The notes: generated by a model from the sequence alone, not told the origin. Positions 1 to 10,855 are shown, numbered from the stretch's first letter. The stretch is DNA of 64,000 nucleotides from Rhabditophanes sp. KR3021 (GCA_963281155.1 CAUJLY010000002.1:5456001-5520000); one strand, 5' to 3'. A program made the numbers and translations.

Positions 1-93
1 GGATTTGAAATTCAACAAGAAGATGCCGAGAAACTTAAGTCTCCAAGGGATGTTTTTAAATTCATTTGCGAACGTGAAGATGTTTTTGAGTAA
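1..93 (+). CDS. NDUFAB1: Mitochondrial acyl carrier protein, C-terminal end (partial)
   Basis: The window opens inside the last coding exon. Thirty codons are open from base 1 and end in TAA at 91-93. The peptide contains EDAEKLKSPRDVFKFIC and ends EDVFE. This matches the fourth helix of mitochondrial acyl carrier protein, whose usual form is FEIPDxDAEKLxxPxxIVxYIxDKKDVYE. The protein carries acyl chains on a phosphopantetheine arm in mitochondrial type II fatty acid synthesis and is also a complex I subunit. The modified serine (DSL motif) lies upstream, outside the window. Identification rests on about 30 residues but the pattern is distinctive. Confidence 0.82.
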   Translation, partial: GFEIQQEDAEKLKSPRDVFKFICEREDVFE

Positions 94-1359
94 ATTAACT
101 TAAATGAATTGTGTTTATTGTGGTTTAAAATAAAACGTTAGGGTCTTTTAATAAATAGAATATTACTTTGATCTATATAAATTTTTGTGTATTACATATT
201 CTGTCAAATTATCGAATGATTACAAGTTGATTAAAAATAGATAAGAAGTTGATTAAAAAATGAATGAGAAGTTGATTCAAAAATAGTTAAGAAGTCGTGT
301 GTTCAATCTACATATTTGAGGTATATTGCATTTTGTGCTTTAACGTTCTTTCTAATAATAGAGTGGACATAAATAAATAAAAAGACATTATACACATACT
401 AGTCCGTTTTAACTTTTTCCTTTAATTGTTAATTTTTTGATGAATGTGGGTAAAGTTGTTTAAGCCTATTGACATGAAGTTGAAGATGAAATGTTGTAAT
501 GTGATGAAATATGTGTAAATGGAGAAGATACGTCAGTTTGAATGTTGCAATTTAGTTTTGAAAGTTATGAAAAACGTGATTAAGACTCAAAAAGCAATTG
601 TAATTTGGATGTCAATTGTGATTTGGATTTGAAAAAGTTATTATAAGATTGTTTTTGAAGGGAGTTTTTTTTATTAGATCTTCTGATAATTTCGAGTAAG
701 TTGAACTTAGAATTAGCGAGCATTTACAAGTTTGACCATTCTAACTACTATCTAATATATCAAAGATATTAAATGTATTTAAGATATTTAAGATATTAAA
801 TATATAACTGAGCCGGTATCTATCTACATTTGACTTTACTTTTTAACAAACCTTTGTTCTTCACCTTCTTCATTATATTTACGTGTCTGTGAAATTGAAA
901 GTAATGTTGATGGTCTGTACACTCGAGACTTAAATTGGAACGTGTGTAATAGAGTTAAATGGAGTCAAATGTAATAAAATCAAGTTAAGTTTTCGAATTG
1001 CGAAGGAATTTTTGGCTTTCTCGTACCAGTGACTTTGATGACCGAACTCTAGGTTATTCGTGTCCTCGTCAAAATGGTCAGCACTCTCATTTGGGTAAAT
1101 AGAAAATGATTAGCTTATGTTGCGGTCAAACCTTCTTTTCGAAGTGAAGATTTGTTGTGCAAATATTCGTGAGCCGTCCCCCACTTATGTACATATTTAA
1201 GCTATATATCATAGTCATTACGATCTGCTTAGAAGTTATATAGTATCAGCTTCAGCAGCCAAATATTGCAGTATACATTTTGCTATTAAAATATCAAAAC
1301 TTTACTAACATTCCCAAATATACTAACTTACCTTTTTGTTAAATTAATCTTAAATTCCA
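94..1359. other. Intergenic, no gene seen
   Basis: No open frame here has coding character. The stretch holds the 3' flank of the acyl carrier gene, a small degenerate tandem repeat (224-291), an A/T-rich low-complexity run near 770-810, and the presumed promoter of the WR1-repeat gene that starts at 1360. Confidence 0.6.
224..291. repeat. Degenerate tandem repeat, three units of 22-23 bp
   Basis: Three consecutive units begin at 224, 246 and 269, each with AAGTTGATT followed by an A-rich part and ending in a form of AATGAG/AGATAAG/AGTTAAG. The units differ by a few substitutions and one inserted base. No function is evident. Confidence 0.7.
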
Positions 1360-2807
1360 ATGGTTCGGAATTTATTCTTGCAATCCATCATACTCCTTCT
1401 TGTAGGCCAACAAACTTCTGGACTGGTTTGCACTTTCGCATCTTGTTCAGATTCGAATCCATGTAGCTCAGGATCATGTAATAATGGATATTGTTGCTCA
1501 TCCTCAACTTCGAATAGCTCTCCACCAAAAGTTATCGTAATTCCCCAACAATCTTCCACTTGCAATGGATGCAGTACCAATAATAATCAACCTTTAATGA
1601 TTAATATCTGTCCAAATGGAGGGCAAAGCATGGGTAGTTGTCAATCTGGATATTGTTCTTCAGGATATAGCTGTGTTCAGAACACTTGTTGCCCACAATC
1701 TGCTCCAACTACTATCACTTTACAAAGATGTCCAAATGGTCAACAGTCTGTAGGATATTGCTCAAATAATTCCTGTGGCTCTGGATTCTCCTGCAACACC
1801 CAAACTAACCAATGTTGCGCTGTTGTCACTACTACTTTCGTCTGCTCTGACGGCACACAAGCCGCAGGAGCCTGCGTCAGTGGCCAATGTGGGACTAACA
1901 GTGGCTTCGTCTGTCGCGGAGGACTCTGTTGCTCTGAAACTACTGACACCATTCGTTGTCTCGACGGAACCACTGCTATCGGAGCATGTCTCGGAGGAGG
2001 CATTGGAGGAGCCGCTGGAGTTTGTGGAGCCGGCCTAGTTTGTACAACTGGAAACGTATGCTGCCCTGCCACTGCTGCTTCAATCTGCAGCTCTGGTGGA
2101 AGATCTGTAGGTATGTCAACTAATCATTTTTATGTTTTTAAAACAAAATTCATAACCTTAACCTATAATTATTATTCATTAAAGGTCCTTGCGTAAATAG
2201 CTACTGTCCAAATGGAATGTATTGTGACGATTACGACGGAGTTGGTGAAGGAAATTGCTGCACAACTTCTGCCATCACTTGTTCTTCAACCGAAAATCTT
2301 GGGCCATGTATTAATGACGCTTGCCCCTCAGGTAATTTTTAAATGTGATTATAAGCCTAACTTTTAATTAAGGCCATACTTGCGATACTGATAACAACTG
2401 GTGTTGCGCTACATACGATACCTCGGCGACTAACTCCGTAGGTCCATGCTTAACAGATGTCGATCCAGCTTGTCCTGACTCATTTGTTTGCGGAATCGGA
2501 AACTTATGTTATGGTCTTACTTATGATGCCGATTGTCACGCCAGTGATATGGTTGGACAATGCCTTGTTATGAACAATGCCGATGGTTCTATTACCCGGT
2601 AAGTTTTAAAGATTTAAACTTTATTTACCCTTCTTATTATGTAGAACCTGCCCAGATTTGCATACGTGCAGTGGTACAGGCGTCAATGGATACGGATTCT
2701 GCTGCCCTGATTCAGCAATTATAACAACGGCAATGAGAATGAGAATAAGAAGAAAGCCTGTAGCATCTTCATTTCTATCAAGAGTTACATCTTCAAAAGC
2801 TTTATAA
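1360..2807 (+). CDS. Secreted protein with WR1 / lustrin-type Cys-rich repeats
   Basis: Four exons join in frame: 1360-2110, 2185-2331, 2373-2598 and 2645-2807, giving 428 residues. The start at 1360 gives a hydrophobic signal peptide (MVRNLFLQSIILLLVG, residues 1-16). The mature part is about nine repeats of roughly 35-45 residues with the pattern C-x-GxxxxGxC-x-C-xxGxxC-xxxxxCC, for example CPNGQQSVGYCSNNSCGSGF. This is the worm-specific WR1 / lustrin Cys-rich repeat. The last exon ends in a short basic Ser-rich tail (RMRIRRKPVA) without cysteines. Such proteins are secreted and probably disulfide-bonded, in cuticle, eggshell or other extracellular matrix, but the particular role is unknown. 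The three introns are 74, 41 and 46 bp. Confidence 0.8.
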
Positions 2808-4537
2808 TAATTCTAATAATAACAATTAAACATTTATTTATTTTAAAGTAATCAAATTTAAATGATAAGAACTAATACAATAACCATAAATATTTAATAC
2901 ATCAATTCATTAAGAACCAATATAATATATCATTTTAATTGTTGGAGGTTTAATAAAAATGCAATATTTTTTTAAATATTATTTACATTTTTTAATAATT
3001 TCTGGGTTTGAGCCTAGAGACTCTGCACAACTAGAAATAAGGACACAATCATTTGTTCAATTATTTTATGCATATTAATTGCAAAATAACAGAACTATTA
3101 GATTTTATTAACAATTCGGTACAGAATGTTTGTTTAATAACAGGTATAAATTACTCCTTTTAATTTTCCCTCGTGCAACTTATTTAGTCACCCTTATGCT
3201 ACGTGATCAATACTCATTGAATATTGTCTATAGAAATACTTTTAAAAGGATACTTATTGTCAAGGCCTCCGTTTTTTAAAATGTGAGATAGTGATTGTTT
3301 GAGAGACAAATGTAAGTGAATATAACTTATTTATTAGTTGAACTGGGGTTAGTTATTCTGACTTAAGCCCTAAATTGTTAATGTTTTGTTTATAGTTTTT
3401 ATCGCTGACTTGTGTGAACGAGTTGTTTGCTGTTAAATTGTTAGTCTCTTGTTGTTAATAAAGAACTACATTAACTTGATCGTGTGGCCCAATCTTGGAG
3501 GAGCCAGCCGATCTAATTCTCATAAATTTTATTTAAATATAAAATCTGTTGTTAAAATCATACATCATAAGTATGGGCTTATTGTAATAAATGTGTTTAG
3601 TGCCATGCCGATTGTCGTGGTCAACGATTAGCTAATGATCTCAAATGGATATTTAGGATAAAAGCATCAACGTTTTTGGATGACCAATGAGTTGGAGGGT
3701 ATGGGTAATCGGAGTGATTACATAAAAAAGGTTATTATTAGTGTGTTAGTATCAATTACTATTTATTGTGTGTATTAGTGCATAAGGATATTTGTGAGTG
3801 AATAAAGTTATTTATTAATTGAATTACAATATCATCATTACACGTCACCGATAGATGCTGTCATAGATGACACTATTTTCAGCGTGCATAAAGATCTTCA
3901 CATCAAATCAAATGTATTAACCAGTTGTATGGTTTTGACAGAGCCGATGGAACGACCACTTTGACATATTTTATGGTCAGATCAGGAGGAGGATATGTCA
4001 ATTGAGTATCATATTAATCCTTGTCAACAGGTTGCATTTTCAGTAAGAAGCCTGCTGATTAATTTTGCTATGATAATAATATTCAGCTATTTGCAGATTA
4101 TATTAGTTGATTCATCAAGGATTTGAGCAAAATTTTGATGGCAAACTGTGTACTACCTGGTCGGCTCCGAATTGTTGTTTTCGATGTAGTAATCAAACTT
4201 TCATTATGTAAGTCAAAAATAATATGGAGGTAGAAGTCAAATATATTGCTCTGTGGAGGATGAACATCGTGCCATTTCTTCAAAATCTATTACGCCTTAT
4301 TTTTTGTAATTACTAATTATTTACTTATTACAACATAATGCTAATATTAATAATCTTCTTCAATAAAGTCCTTACTTTAAACTGTCTTTTTCCAACTTTG
4401 TATGAGACGACTTCTTGACAATTCATCTTGAAACGACTTTCTCCAAGAGTCAGACACCATTTTAGGTTAAATTGCCATTCATCATCTTCATAGTACGTCG
4501 TCTTTTAATAAATTTGTGCTTGCTGTAAGTCTAAACT
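2808..4537. other. Intergenic, no gene seen
   Basis: Short open frames near 3449-3631 (+) and 4098-4283 (-) have no recognisable protein features, and the first lacks a convincing start. Nothing else structured was found apart from AT-rich runs. Confidence 0.5.
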
Positions 4538-7234
4538 ATGGGTGATATTGATGACCATAATCAGCTCATGGAGACTCCTAGTCGTCAGAAAGCTGTTGGA
4601 TCAAAAAGAAATCTTCCCTACCATTTTGTTATATCGAAAATGGGTGAGGTGAATGCAGTTGAAAAGAAGCATCTCGTTAGAAGAATCCTGGATAAAGCCC
4701 TCAAAAGTTTTGAATCAGTGGACTTTAGAATTCTTGAAAGGATGGCGGAGTTACCTGTAGAAGAAGATCTAGAAGTGCGCCACGCTCAAATAAAAAGTAT
4801 ATGGAAGCTAGATGAAGGTGCCAATAATGAGGGAAACGAAGGAATAAAGGCACAAACCCTTGGCCTTTGTATCAAGTTAGTTAGACAACTTGGCTTGATG
4901 ACGGACCAAGAGATTAGGTGTTGTGATGAAGCGTTGTACAAGAAGTTCCTAGGGTTACCGAACGAAGAACTGCTTGACTTGCTGGTGAAAATTGTGCACG
5001 GGTTGGACACTACGGGCCTATCCAATTTCGTTGATTTGTTGGGGAAAAGAGCGGTTTTGTGCCAATTTGTGGGGAAATGTCTCTTTACGTTTTCACACAA
5101 GAGTGATTCTCCAAGGCGGAGAGAATTGACTGCCGAACTCACCAATGAGTTCATCGATTTAAGTGGTAGTGGGGGAATTGAAATGACCTTATCTGAGATC
5201 GGGACTGTCTTTGAATGCTTGAGTAGAAGGAAAGTTGTTGGCGGGTACAAAGGCAACTCTCGAATCAGAAACATGGCACACGTTTTACTTCATCTATTAG
5301 ACTACACAACACCTGGAGCTGATCTGTTGGGTGAAATGAAATCCCTTTTTGCATCGATAAGAAGCATGATGGCGGAAAACATCTACGCAAAGTTCAAAGA
5401 GTTGATGCAGTGCTGTTTACCTGTTTTGGATCAAGGCTTTGGATTGTACTTTCTAAAGGACCTACTTAGATATGCATCCACAGACACAAGTGAAGCGGCA
5501 GTAAAGCAGGTTTACTTTAGATGTTTACTACTTGATATTCTTGGTAAAGGAAGCAATCTAAACGCTTTCAGAGGTGATGACTGCTTCAATCTAATAATCA
5601 AGCTGGTCACAAATGTTGGTAATGAACCAATGTGCGAGGCAGGATGTCTGTTACTTGGTCAAATGATTAAATTTCCAACACCTAACGAGTACCTGGAAGT
5701 AATAGGTGACGCCTGCCAAGAGGTGGTGTTTCATGGAACCTTACCATCATGCAAAAGAGCGGCAAAGATCATTGGGGTTACGAAAAGCAATGACTGGTGG
5801 AAAAGGGATCTTTGTGGAAAATTGATCGAGGGATTAAACGAAAATACTGCTCAATATGGACGTTCCTTGGTTGCTCTCTCTCAACTCATCCATTGCCTCG
5901 ATGCTGATCGAGTACTAAGTCTGGCCGATCGTGTTGCTGAAAGTGGTACCAGAATCGTTGAGGTCTCGGGTGAAGGAAATAGGCAAATGACTATGCAAGA
6001 TATCGTTTGTTACTTGGACAATCCTAGTCAAAGCGGAAATGATGTTGATGAAGAAACACAATTGGACGGCGATGAAGGGGGTGTCAAAACATCTGCAAGA
6101 AAACCACTTTCTGGGCACGGCTATGCTGCCTATCCTATGGTGACTGATCCTGTTACGGACAATTTAATTGGTAAAGTCAAATTTCTTGAGTCGGTGTTGA
6201 AGGATGGAAGATTTGCCGGAAATGAACGGAAAAAATGGGAACAAGCTCTTAGGAGCATCAATCTTCAGCGAACTAATTTTGAAGTGTACTCAAAGAATCT
6301 CTTAATTGCTGTCAATTACAGCTCAAGCAAAGCAATTATTTCACTATTGCATAATGGAGTGATGAGCAGTATGAGGGAGGGAAATCTTCTTTGTTACAAC
6401 ACCGAGATCTTCACGCACCTCGATCTGGATGCAAAGAATAGGCTGGGTGACAAGATTTCCAAGTATGCAGAACAAACTGGCTTAGTCTCAACATTAGCCT
6501 TGTTGCCTATGGTTTTCCGAGATAGAGGTAATGGTGAAATGGATGTTGAAGAAACATTCCGAGGAATAGTTGTTACTAAACTCAAAATTGCTGTCAACCA
6601 ATTCAAGGGAAGAATAAGCGCTGAGGAGAATTCTAATTTGGATAGTTCAAACTGCTTATTTGATCCAGTTTATATCTTAATGTATGTGATTGACTCAATC
6701 GCAAGATCTGCGGCATATGAAGCTATCACAGATCACCTTTTTCTGATTGAATGCCAGTATGTTTTGATGGTTGTATTGGTTATATTGTCTGAATCTCATG
6801 GACGAGACGCAATCAAGGATCTGTTGGAGTTAATGTTGAAGCATTCCTACAACTTTGGAGGAAAGATGTCAGCTGAGATTCGTGACATCAAGCTTTGGAC
6901 TGTTTGTGAGTTTGCATTGTTGCTTCTGGAGAAACTTGGAAAGCTTTTGAATAAAGAGGGTACTTCAAATATAGACTGGGAACTGCCAAGAACTCTTTTT
7001 AAGATCCGAAAGGGAACTGAACACGTCGTTTTACCAGCTATGGCGTTCCTTACAACACATGTGAATGAACATGTCAAACAAAATATGGATTTGGAATGGA
7101 TTGTGAAGAAATCAATCTTAAGAGATCCAAAACCTTCCAGGAGGGTAAAAAGAATACATTCCTTGTCATCGATGCCTATTGGGGTTTTAATGGCCAAGTA
7201 TTCTCCAAAGGAAGATGACATCGAAATCCCTTAA
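4538..7234 (+). CDS. Pds5-like HEAT-repeat protein (divergent, short)
   Basis: A single exon of 898 residues starts at the first ATG (MGDIDDHNQ). The protein is almost all alpha-helical HEAT-like segments with no signal peptide or membrane segment. The C-terminal third resembles cohesin-associated Pds5: a CYNTEIFTHL stretch like the Pds5 CYxEIIT segment, then KISKYAEQTGLVSTLALLPM like QKLxxALVKLLLPLEYMAIFAL, a DPVYILMYVIDSIA segment like PEYVVPYxIHLLA, and DIKLWTVCEFALLLLEK like EKLYTVCDVAxxxI. Pds5 binds cohesin's kleisin and regulates loading, release and sister cohesion. This copy is much shorter than the usual 1200-1450 residues. It appears to lack N-terminal HEAT repeats and the long charged tail, ending about 40 residues after a basic SRRVKRIHS stretch. 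The assignment is from remembered family patterns; a generic HEAT protein remains possible. Confidence 0.5.
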   Translation: MGDIDDHNQLMETPSRQKAVGSKRNLPYHFVISKMGEVNAVEKKHLVRRILDKALKSFESVDFRILERMAELPVEEDLEVRHAQIKSIWKLDEGANNEGNEGIKAQTLGLCIKLVRQLGLMTDQEIRCCDEALYKKFLGLPNEELLDLLVKIVHGLDTTGLSNFVDLLGKRAVLCQFVGKCLFTFSHKSDSPRRRELTAELTNEFIDLSGSGGIEMTLSEIGTVFECLSRRKVVGGYKGNSRIRNMAHVLLHLLDYTTPGADLLGEMKSLFASIRSMMAENIYAKFKELMQCCLPVLDQGFGLYFLKDLLRYASTDTSEAAVKQVYFRCLLLDILGKGSNLNAFRGDDCFNLIIKLVTNVGNEPMCEAGCLLLGQMIKFPTPNEYLEVIGDACQEVVFHGTLPSCKRAAKIIGVTKSNDWWKRDLCGKLIEGLNENTAQYGRSLVALSQLIHCLDADRVLSLADRVAESGTRIVEVSGEGNRQMTMQDIVCYLDNPSQSGNDVDEETQLDGDEGGVKTSARKPLSGHGYAAYPMVTDPVTDNLIGKVKFLESVLKDGRFAGNERKKWEQALRSINLQRTNFEVYSKNLLIAVNYSSSKAIISLLHNGVMSSMREGNLLCYNTEIFTHLDLDAKNRLGDKISKYAEQTGLVSTLALLPMVFRDRGNGEMDVEETFRGIVVTKLKIAVNQFKGRISAEENSNLDSSNCLFDPVYILMYVIDSIARSAAYEAITDHLFLIECQYVLMVVLVILSESHGRDAIKDLLELMLKHSYNFGGKMSAEIRDIKLWTVCEFALLLLEKLGKLLNKEGTSNIDWELPRTLFKIRKGTEHVVLPAMAFLTTHVNEHVKQNMDLEWIVKKSILRDPKPSRRVKRIHSLSSMPIGVLMAKYSPKEDDIEIP

Positions 7235-7969
7235 TGTATATTTTATGTAATATGTATCATTTTTTGTAAAAAATGTTTTATTGTCTTTTAATATGAACTT
7301 CTAAATAAAATTTAATTTGAAACCATTCTTGTACTTTGTAATAATAAATGTGTGTTACCCAAAAACTTTACTTTGTATTTAAAAATGAGTTGTAATTTAA
7401 CAAACTTATCACTTAGTTGCTCAAATAATAATGATAATTTTTATTAATTTAAGAAAGATGTTTGTAAAGTTTACTTAATTCTTCTAATATCTACTTCAAT
7501 TGTTGCAACAAATTAAGGTGATCAGCATAAACACATCCATATGTTATTCATCTTGACATTTAAAGTGTTGATTCTGTAAGGATGGGTGTAAGCAGTCTAC
7601 CTACATTTATAGCCACGCTTTCAAAATTATTCATAAAGTGACCCATGTTACTAAAAAGTGTTAGTTAATCAAGCATATAATTTGGTTAGTATTTATAACC
7701 AGGCAATCTTGTTTTTCCCTGGTTTTAAAAAAAACAAATTGGGATGTTTACAAAAGAAATAAAATTTAATTTCTTCTTATCTTATTCCTCATATTTACAT
7801 TGTTGTTCCTTCTTACTCATTGGCATAGCTAACCTTTTGTATTAATTTAATTAACTTACTAAGTATGTATTTACATCAGGGAATTGTTAAAATTTAAGAA
7901 TGTTTGTTTATTGTTAAAAAATGAAATAAAAGTTGGATACAATACGAGTCTTTCATTTTAAAAATTCAT
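7235..7969. other. Convergent intergenic region
   Basis: This lies between the convergent Pds5-like (+) and PCBD (-) genes. AATAAA-type signals occur near 7302 (+). No further coding sequence was found. Confidence 0.6.
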
Positions 7970-8522
7970 TCATTGCTGAGGTTTAAACAATTTATCCATA
8001 AAAACAGCCATTTTCACATCATTCATTGACAAGCCGCTGACGTCATGAGTACTTAAAGTTACATTTATTCTATTGTAAACATTAAACCATTCTGGATGAT
8101 GATTGTGCTTTTCAGCGAACATACCAATTCTGGTCATAAATCCGAAAGCCTTAAAAAAAATAATTTTTTTAAAAATTATAAATTACCTCATTGAAATCCT
8201 TAAAAATAAATTCTTTGTAAAGTGCATCTCTGCCTTCAACCATACTCCAATGATTTTTTAATAAAGCTCCCACTTGTTCCTCTCTTTCTTCATCACTTAA
8301 TTTCTAATAATATTATGTAAAAAGTGCTGTCATTATGAAACATACCTTGCCCATTTTAGCTCTTACAAAAGCAGTTGTCGACAACTGTTTAATGTCTCTG
8401 TTTATATTTTCTCTTTCCTTAAATAGCTGCCTACCAATCGATGGATAATTTGAAGGAAACAAGGAACGAAAGGACAAGATACGCCCAATTTTGGTTGTTA
8501 ATAAAATATAGGTTGGCATCAT
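7970..8522 (-). CDS. PCBD1: Pterin-4-alpha-carbinolamine dehydratase (PCD/DCoH)
   Basis: Three exons read on the minus strand, 8522-8346, 8303-8187 and 8149-7970, join in phase to 157 residues. The last exon has the family signature [20 protein letters not shown] followed by [20 protein letters not shown], including the active-site His pair before PEWFNVYN. The enzyme dehydrates 4a-hydroxytetrahydropterin so that BH4 can be recycled for aromatic amino acid hydroxylases. The catalytic domain (about 100 residues) begins near [10 protein letters not shown]. It is preceded by about 58 extra residues rich in Arg, Ser and Leu and poor in acids ([20 protein letters not shown]), which could be a mitochondrial targeting sequence. 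An internal Met just before the domain (in AKMGK) could give a cytosolic form. Introns are 42 and 37 bp. Confidence 0.92.
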
Positions 8523-8680
8523 TGCATACTACCCGTTTAAATCGTAAGATGAAAAGGGTTGTATTTGTTTGAGTAGTAATTGGAACAAAGCTGATTTAAA
8601 AGAACACAATGGATATTTCACTACGTGATAAACGGTAGTTTTGGCAATGAAATTGAGGGCACCTAAAAAAGAAAACTGAC

Positions 8681-8688
8681 TATAAAAG
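8681..8688 (+). promoter_or_regulatory. TATA-like box of the small secreted-protein gene
   Basis: TATAAAAG sits about 50 bp before the ATG at 8736. A GATAA element lies further upstream, near 8626. The spacing suits a core promoter of a highly expressed secreted protein, but this is by pattern only. Confidence 0.45.
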
Positions 8689-8735
8689 AAAATTGGGTGC
8701 ATAAAAGGTTGATAAGAAAGAATTATTCAATAAGT

Positions 8736-9175
8736 ATGAAGTTCAGTATCTCTAAATTATTAATTTCTTTAATCGTCACAAGTATTGTTATTGTTGATGC
8801 TTGTAAAATACTAGTTAAGTTGAAGAGTGATACAACTAAGAAGTTTAAATTGCAATTAACTGTTCCATCAATTAGTTATGAGAGTGAACCTTTAACTTTT
8901 GATAAAAAAGGAGTTGTTCAATCTTTGAAAGTAAGCTTTTAACTTTATTTTCAATAATTTATTATTTTAAGGTAAAAGGACCCGTCTGTAATCTTAAAAA
9001 ATGGACCTTCCAAACATTCAAACATGATGAGGAAACTGATGCTTGGATCAAAGCTGAGAAGCTCGAGGCCAAGATTGAAGGAGATGGCTGGATGACTGTA
9101 TTAGTTGGTAAAGATTACAAACCTTGGATTAATGACAGAAATCAAATTTTCTGTTCCGAAGGCCAGTGCATGTAA
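8736..9175 (+). CDS. Small secreted nematode-type protein
   Basis: Two exons (8736-8930, 8972-9175) join in phase to 132 residues. I start at MKFSISKLLI because it gives a clean signal peptide (MKFSISKLLISLIVTSIVIVDA); an upstream in-frame ATG at 8697 would put a charged extension before it. The mature protein is about 110 residues, predicted beta-rich. It has a CNLKKWTFQTFK motif in the middle and an ending of the form DYKPWxxDRxQIFCSEGQCM. The ending, with its paired Cys, resembles a family of small secreted worm proteins of unknown function known to me by pattern only. A TATA box lies just upstream. No enzymatic motif is visible. Confidence 0.7.
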
Positions 9176-9360
9176 ATAAATGATGTATCTATTTATTAAT
9201 TTATTTACTGCATAATAACTCCCTGCAGAATATGACCAAAGATTGTTAAATTGAAGGTTATTAATAAAATGTTTATTACAAAAGTGTTTATTGTTATCAA
9301 TGTTATACAGTGTATGCAATAGAAATAAACACTAATCTGATTAGATGGTGAATCTAATCT

Positions 9361-9882
9361 TTACTTTGGTTGACCCGCATTCATTTGGATAAAGGCAGTT
9401 GATTCAGCTATTAAGAGTGTCATTTCGGTAATACACTTTTCCTTGAACTTACTTAAAGCTTCTTCGACGAATTGAATCGGACCTTGAGATGCTTGATCGT
9501 CCCCAAAAAACAAACTTAAGTCATCTACATTGTATTCAACTAATTTAAGATCACTTTGTTCAATTTCTTCAGATTCAGACGGCAACATATTTATCATTTG
9601 CTTTAACTTGATGTTCAGTCTTTTTGCTTCACTATGTACTCCATCATTAGAGTTCTTTTCAAGTTTTTGAAGTTTTACGGTTAAGTTTATTATTTGCCTT
9701 TTGAGTTTGGAATCAACGTAATCGAATGCACTTTTTTCATCTTCGTGTTCAATGTTATCATTCGCATCAATTATATCACGAAAAGCTTCCTTGAATAATT
9801 TGAACTTTTCACGGACGAATGTTCTGTTGTCAATTTCGCGATCACAATCAATCCCATCCTCGGCTTCTAGATGTTCCGCCAT
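9361..9882 (-). CDS. Acidic coiled-coil protein, third gene of candidate operon
   Basis: An intronless frame of 173 residues. It is acidic at the N-terminus (MAEHLEAEDGIDCDREID) and has two predicted coiled-coil stretches (about residues 22-40 and 55-95, heptads such as LKRQIINLTVKLQKLEK). A Glu/Asp-rich middle follows, and a final helix near 140-160. I do not recognise the family. Size, acidity and coiled coils would suit a small complex subunit, for example a kinetochore or chromatin assembly component, but that is speculation. A splice acceptor (ACTCTTTAAG) ends one base before the ATG, 130 bp after the POLE4-like gene. This suggests trans-splicing within an operon. Confidence 0.65.
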   Translation of the reverse strand: MAEHLEAEDGIDCDREIDNRTFVREKFKLFKEAFRDIIDANDNIEHEDEKSAFDYVDSKLKRQIINLTVKLQKLEKNSNDGVHSEAKRLNIKLKQMINMLPSESEEIEQSDLKLVEYNVDDLSLFFGDDQASQGPIQFVEEALSKFKEKCITEMTLLIAESTAFIQMNAGQPK

Positions 9883-10011
9883 TCTTAAAGAGTTCGATTA
9901 ATATAATGAAGGAAATGATAATTAGGATTGAAAACAATTTTAAAATATATAAAGCAATAATGAATGCAATAAAACAAGCGACTAAAATGTAAGAAAATTA
10001 GTTTATTTAAT

Positions 10012-10670
10012 TTATTCGTCTTTATCAGAGATCATAAGGTCGTCAACTTCTTCGATTATGTCAGAATCGTCATCATTGATATCATTTGGAATAGCAGCAT
10101 CTTCACTTCTGCTAATTATTTCATAATCATCGGAAAGAGACATTTCTTCATTTTCTAGTACAATAGACTTTTCATCGTCACAAACAATTACTTTACCATC
10201 ATCCTTTTCTTTATTGTCATCGATTATTTGTACTTCATTTTCGTCTTCTTCTACAATGGTATCTTCTAAATCATGCGCAAAAGAAGTATCTGCTTGTTTA
10301 TTTCCAAATAGGCAATCCAGATCGTCTAAACCTTCAAGAATTTGAAAAGCATAGGATCTTGAAATCACAGAATCTAAATCTTTCCTCTGAACAGTCTTCC
10401 TTTTAGCTATCTCCGCTGCCTTGAAACATTCCTCTGTCAATATTTCAATGAATTTCTCCTAAACAAACTCTAGTAAAGATGATTTATTTAAAAACATACC
10501 GTAAAGGAAGATACTCCCACTGCTGCTTCGGGTGTAATTAAGGCAACATCGGGATTATGCTTCATAATTTTCTTTACACGTGCCAGTGGAAAAACTGTTT
10601 CGATATTTTTAGGAAACCAAACGGTTCTTATGGTCGGTTTTACTGTTTTTTTAGTGCCTCTACGAACCAT
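10012..10670 (-). CDS. POLE4: DNA polymerase epsilon subunit 4-like histone-fold protein
   Basis: Two exons (10670-10500, 10458-10012) join at phase 0 to 205 residues. Residues about 27-100 form a CBF/NF-Y-type histone fold: FPLARVKKIMKHNPDVALIT, then the helix EKFIEILTEECFKAAE and KRKTVQRKDLDSVI. The pattern LPLARVKxxxKxDPDV...KRKTxQRxDLDxAI is that of POLE4/Dpb3 and the related CHRAC subunit. These pair with POLE3-type partners in DNA polymerase epsilon or nucleosome remodellers. A long acidic tail (about 85 residues, mostly Asp/Glu with Ile/Val) follows the fold, much longer than in human POLE4 (117 residues in total). The upstream open extension before MVRRGTKKT is left out, because a splice acceptor (ATTTTTAAG) ends one base before this ATG. 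Confidence 0.78.
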
Positions 10671-10855
10671 TCTTAAAAATAAATAAATGCAAAAATATTT
10701 GGTGAGTATGCTTGATACCAAGGGGTATAAAGTTCGTTACAAGATAATTAAAAAAAGAGTTTATTAAAAAGGAATTTGATATAACAAGGAAAATTATAAC
10801 ATAACAGAAATGGTAACAAGATGAAATACTAATTCCCTAATAGTGGCATTACAAT

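Noticed and set aside
1740..2072. 110-codon minus-strand ORF
   Set aside because: It is the antisense shadow of the Cys-rich repeats of the WR1 gene, whose frame is well supported.
3000..3060. Possible tRNA-like segment (GGGTTTGAGCC)
   Set aside because: The T-loop consensus is not met and no acceptor stem or anticodon arm can be paired around it.
3449..3631. 60-codon plus-strand ORF
   Set aside because: No ATG in good context, no domain or signal, and no splice partner.
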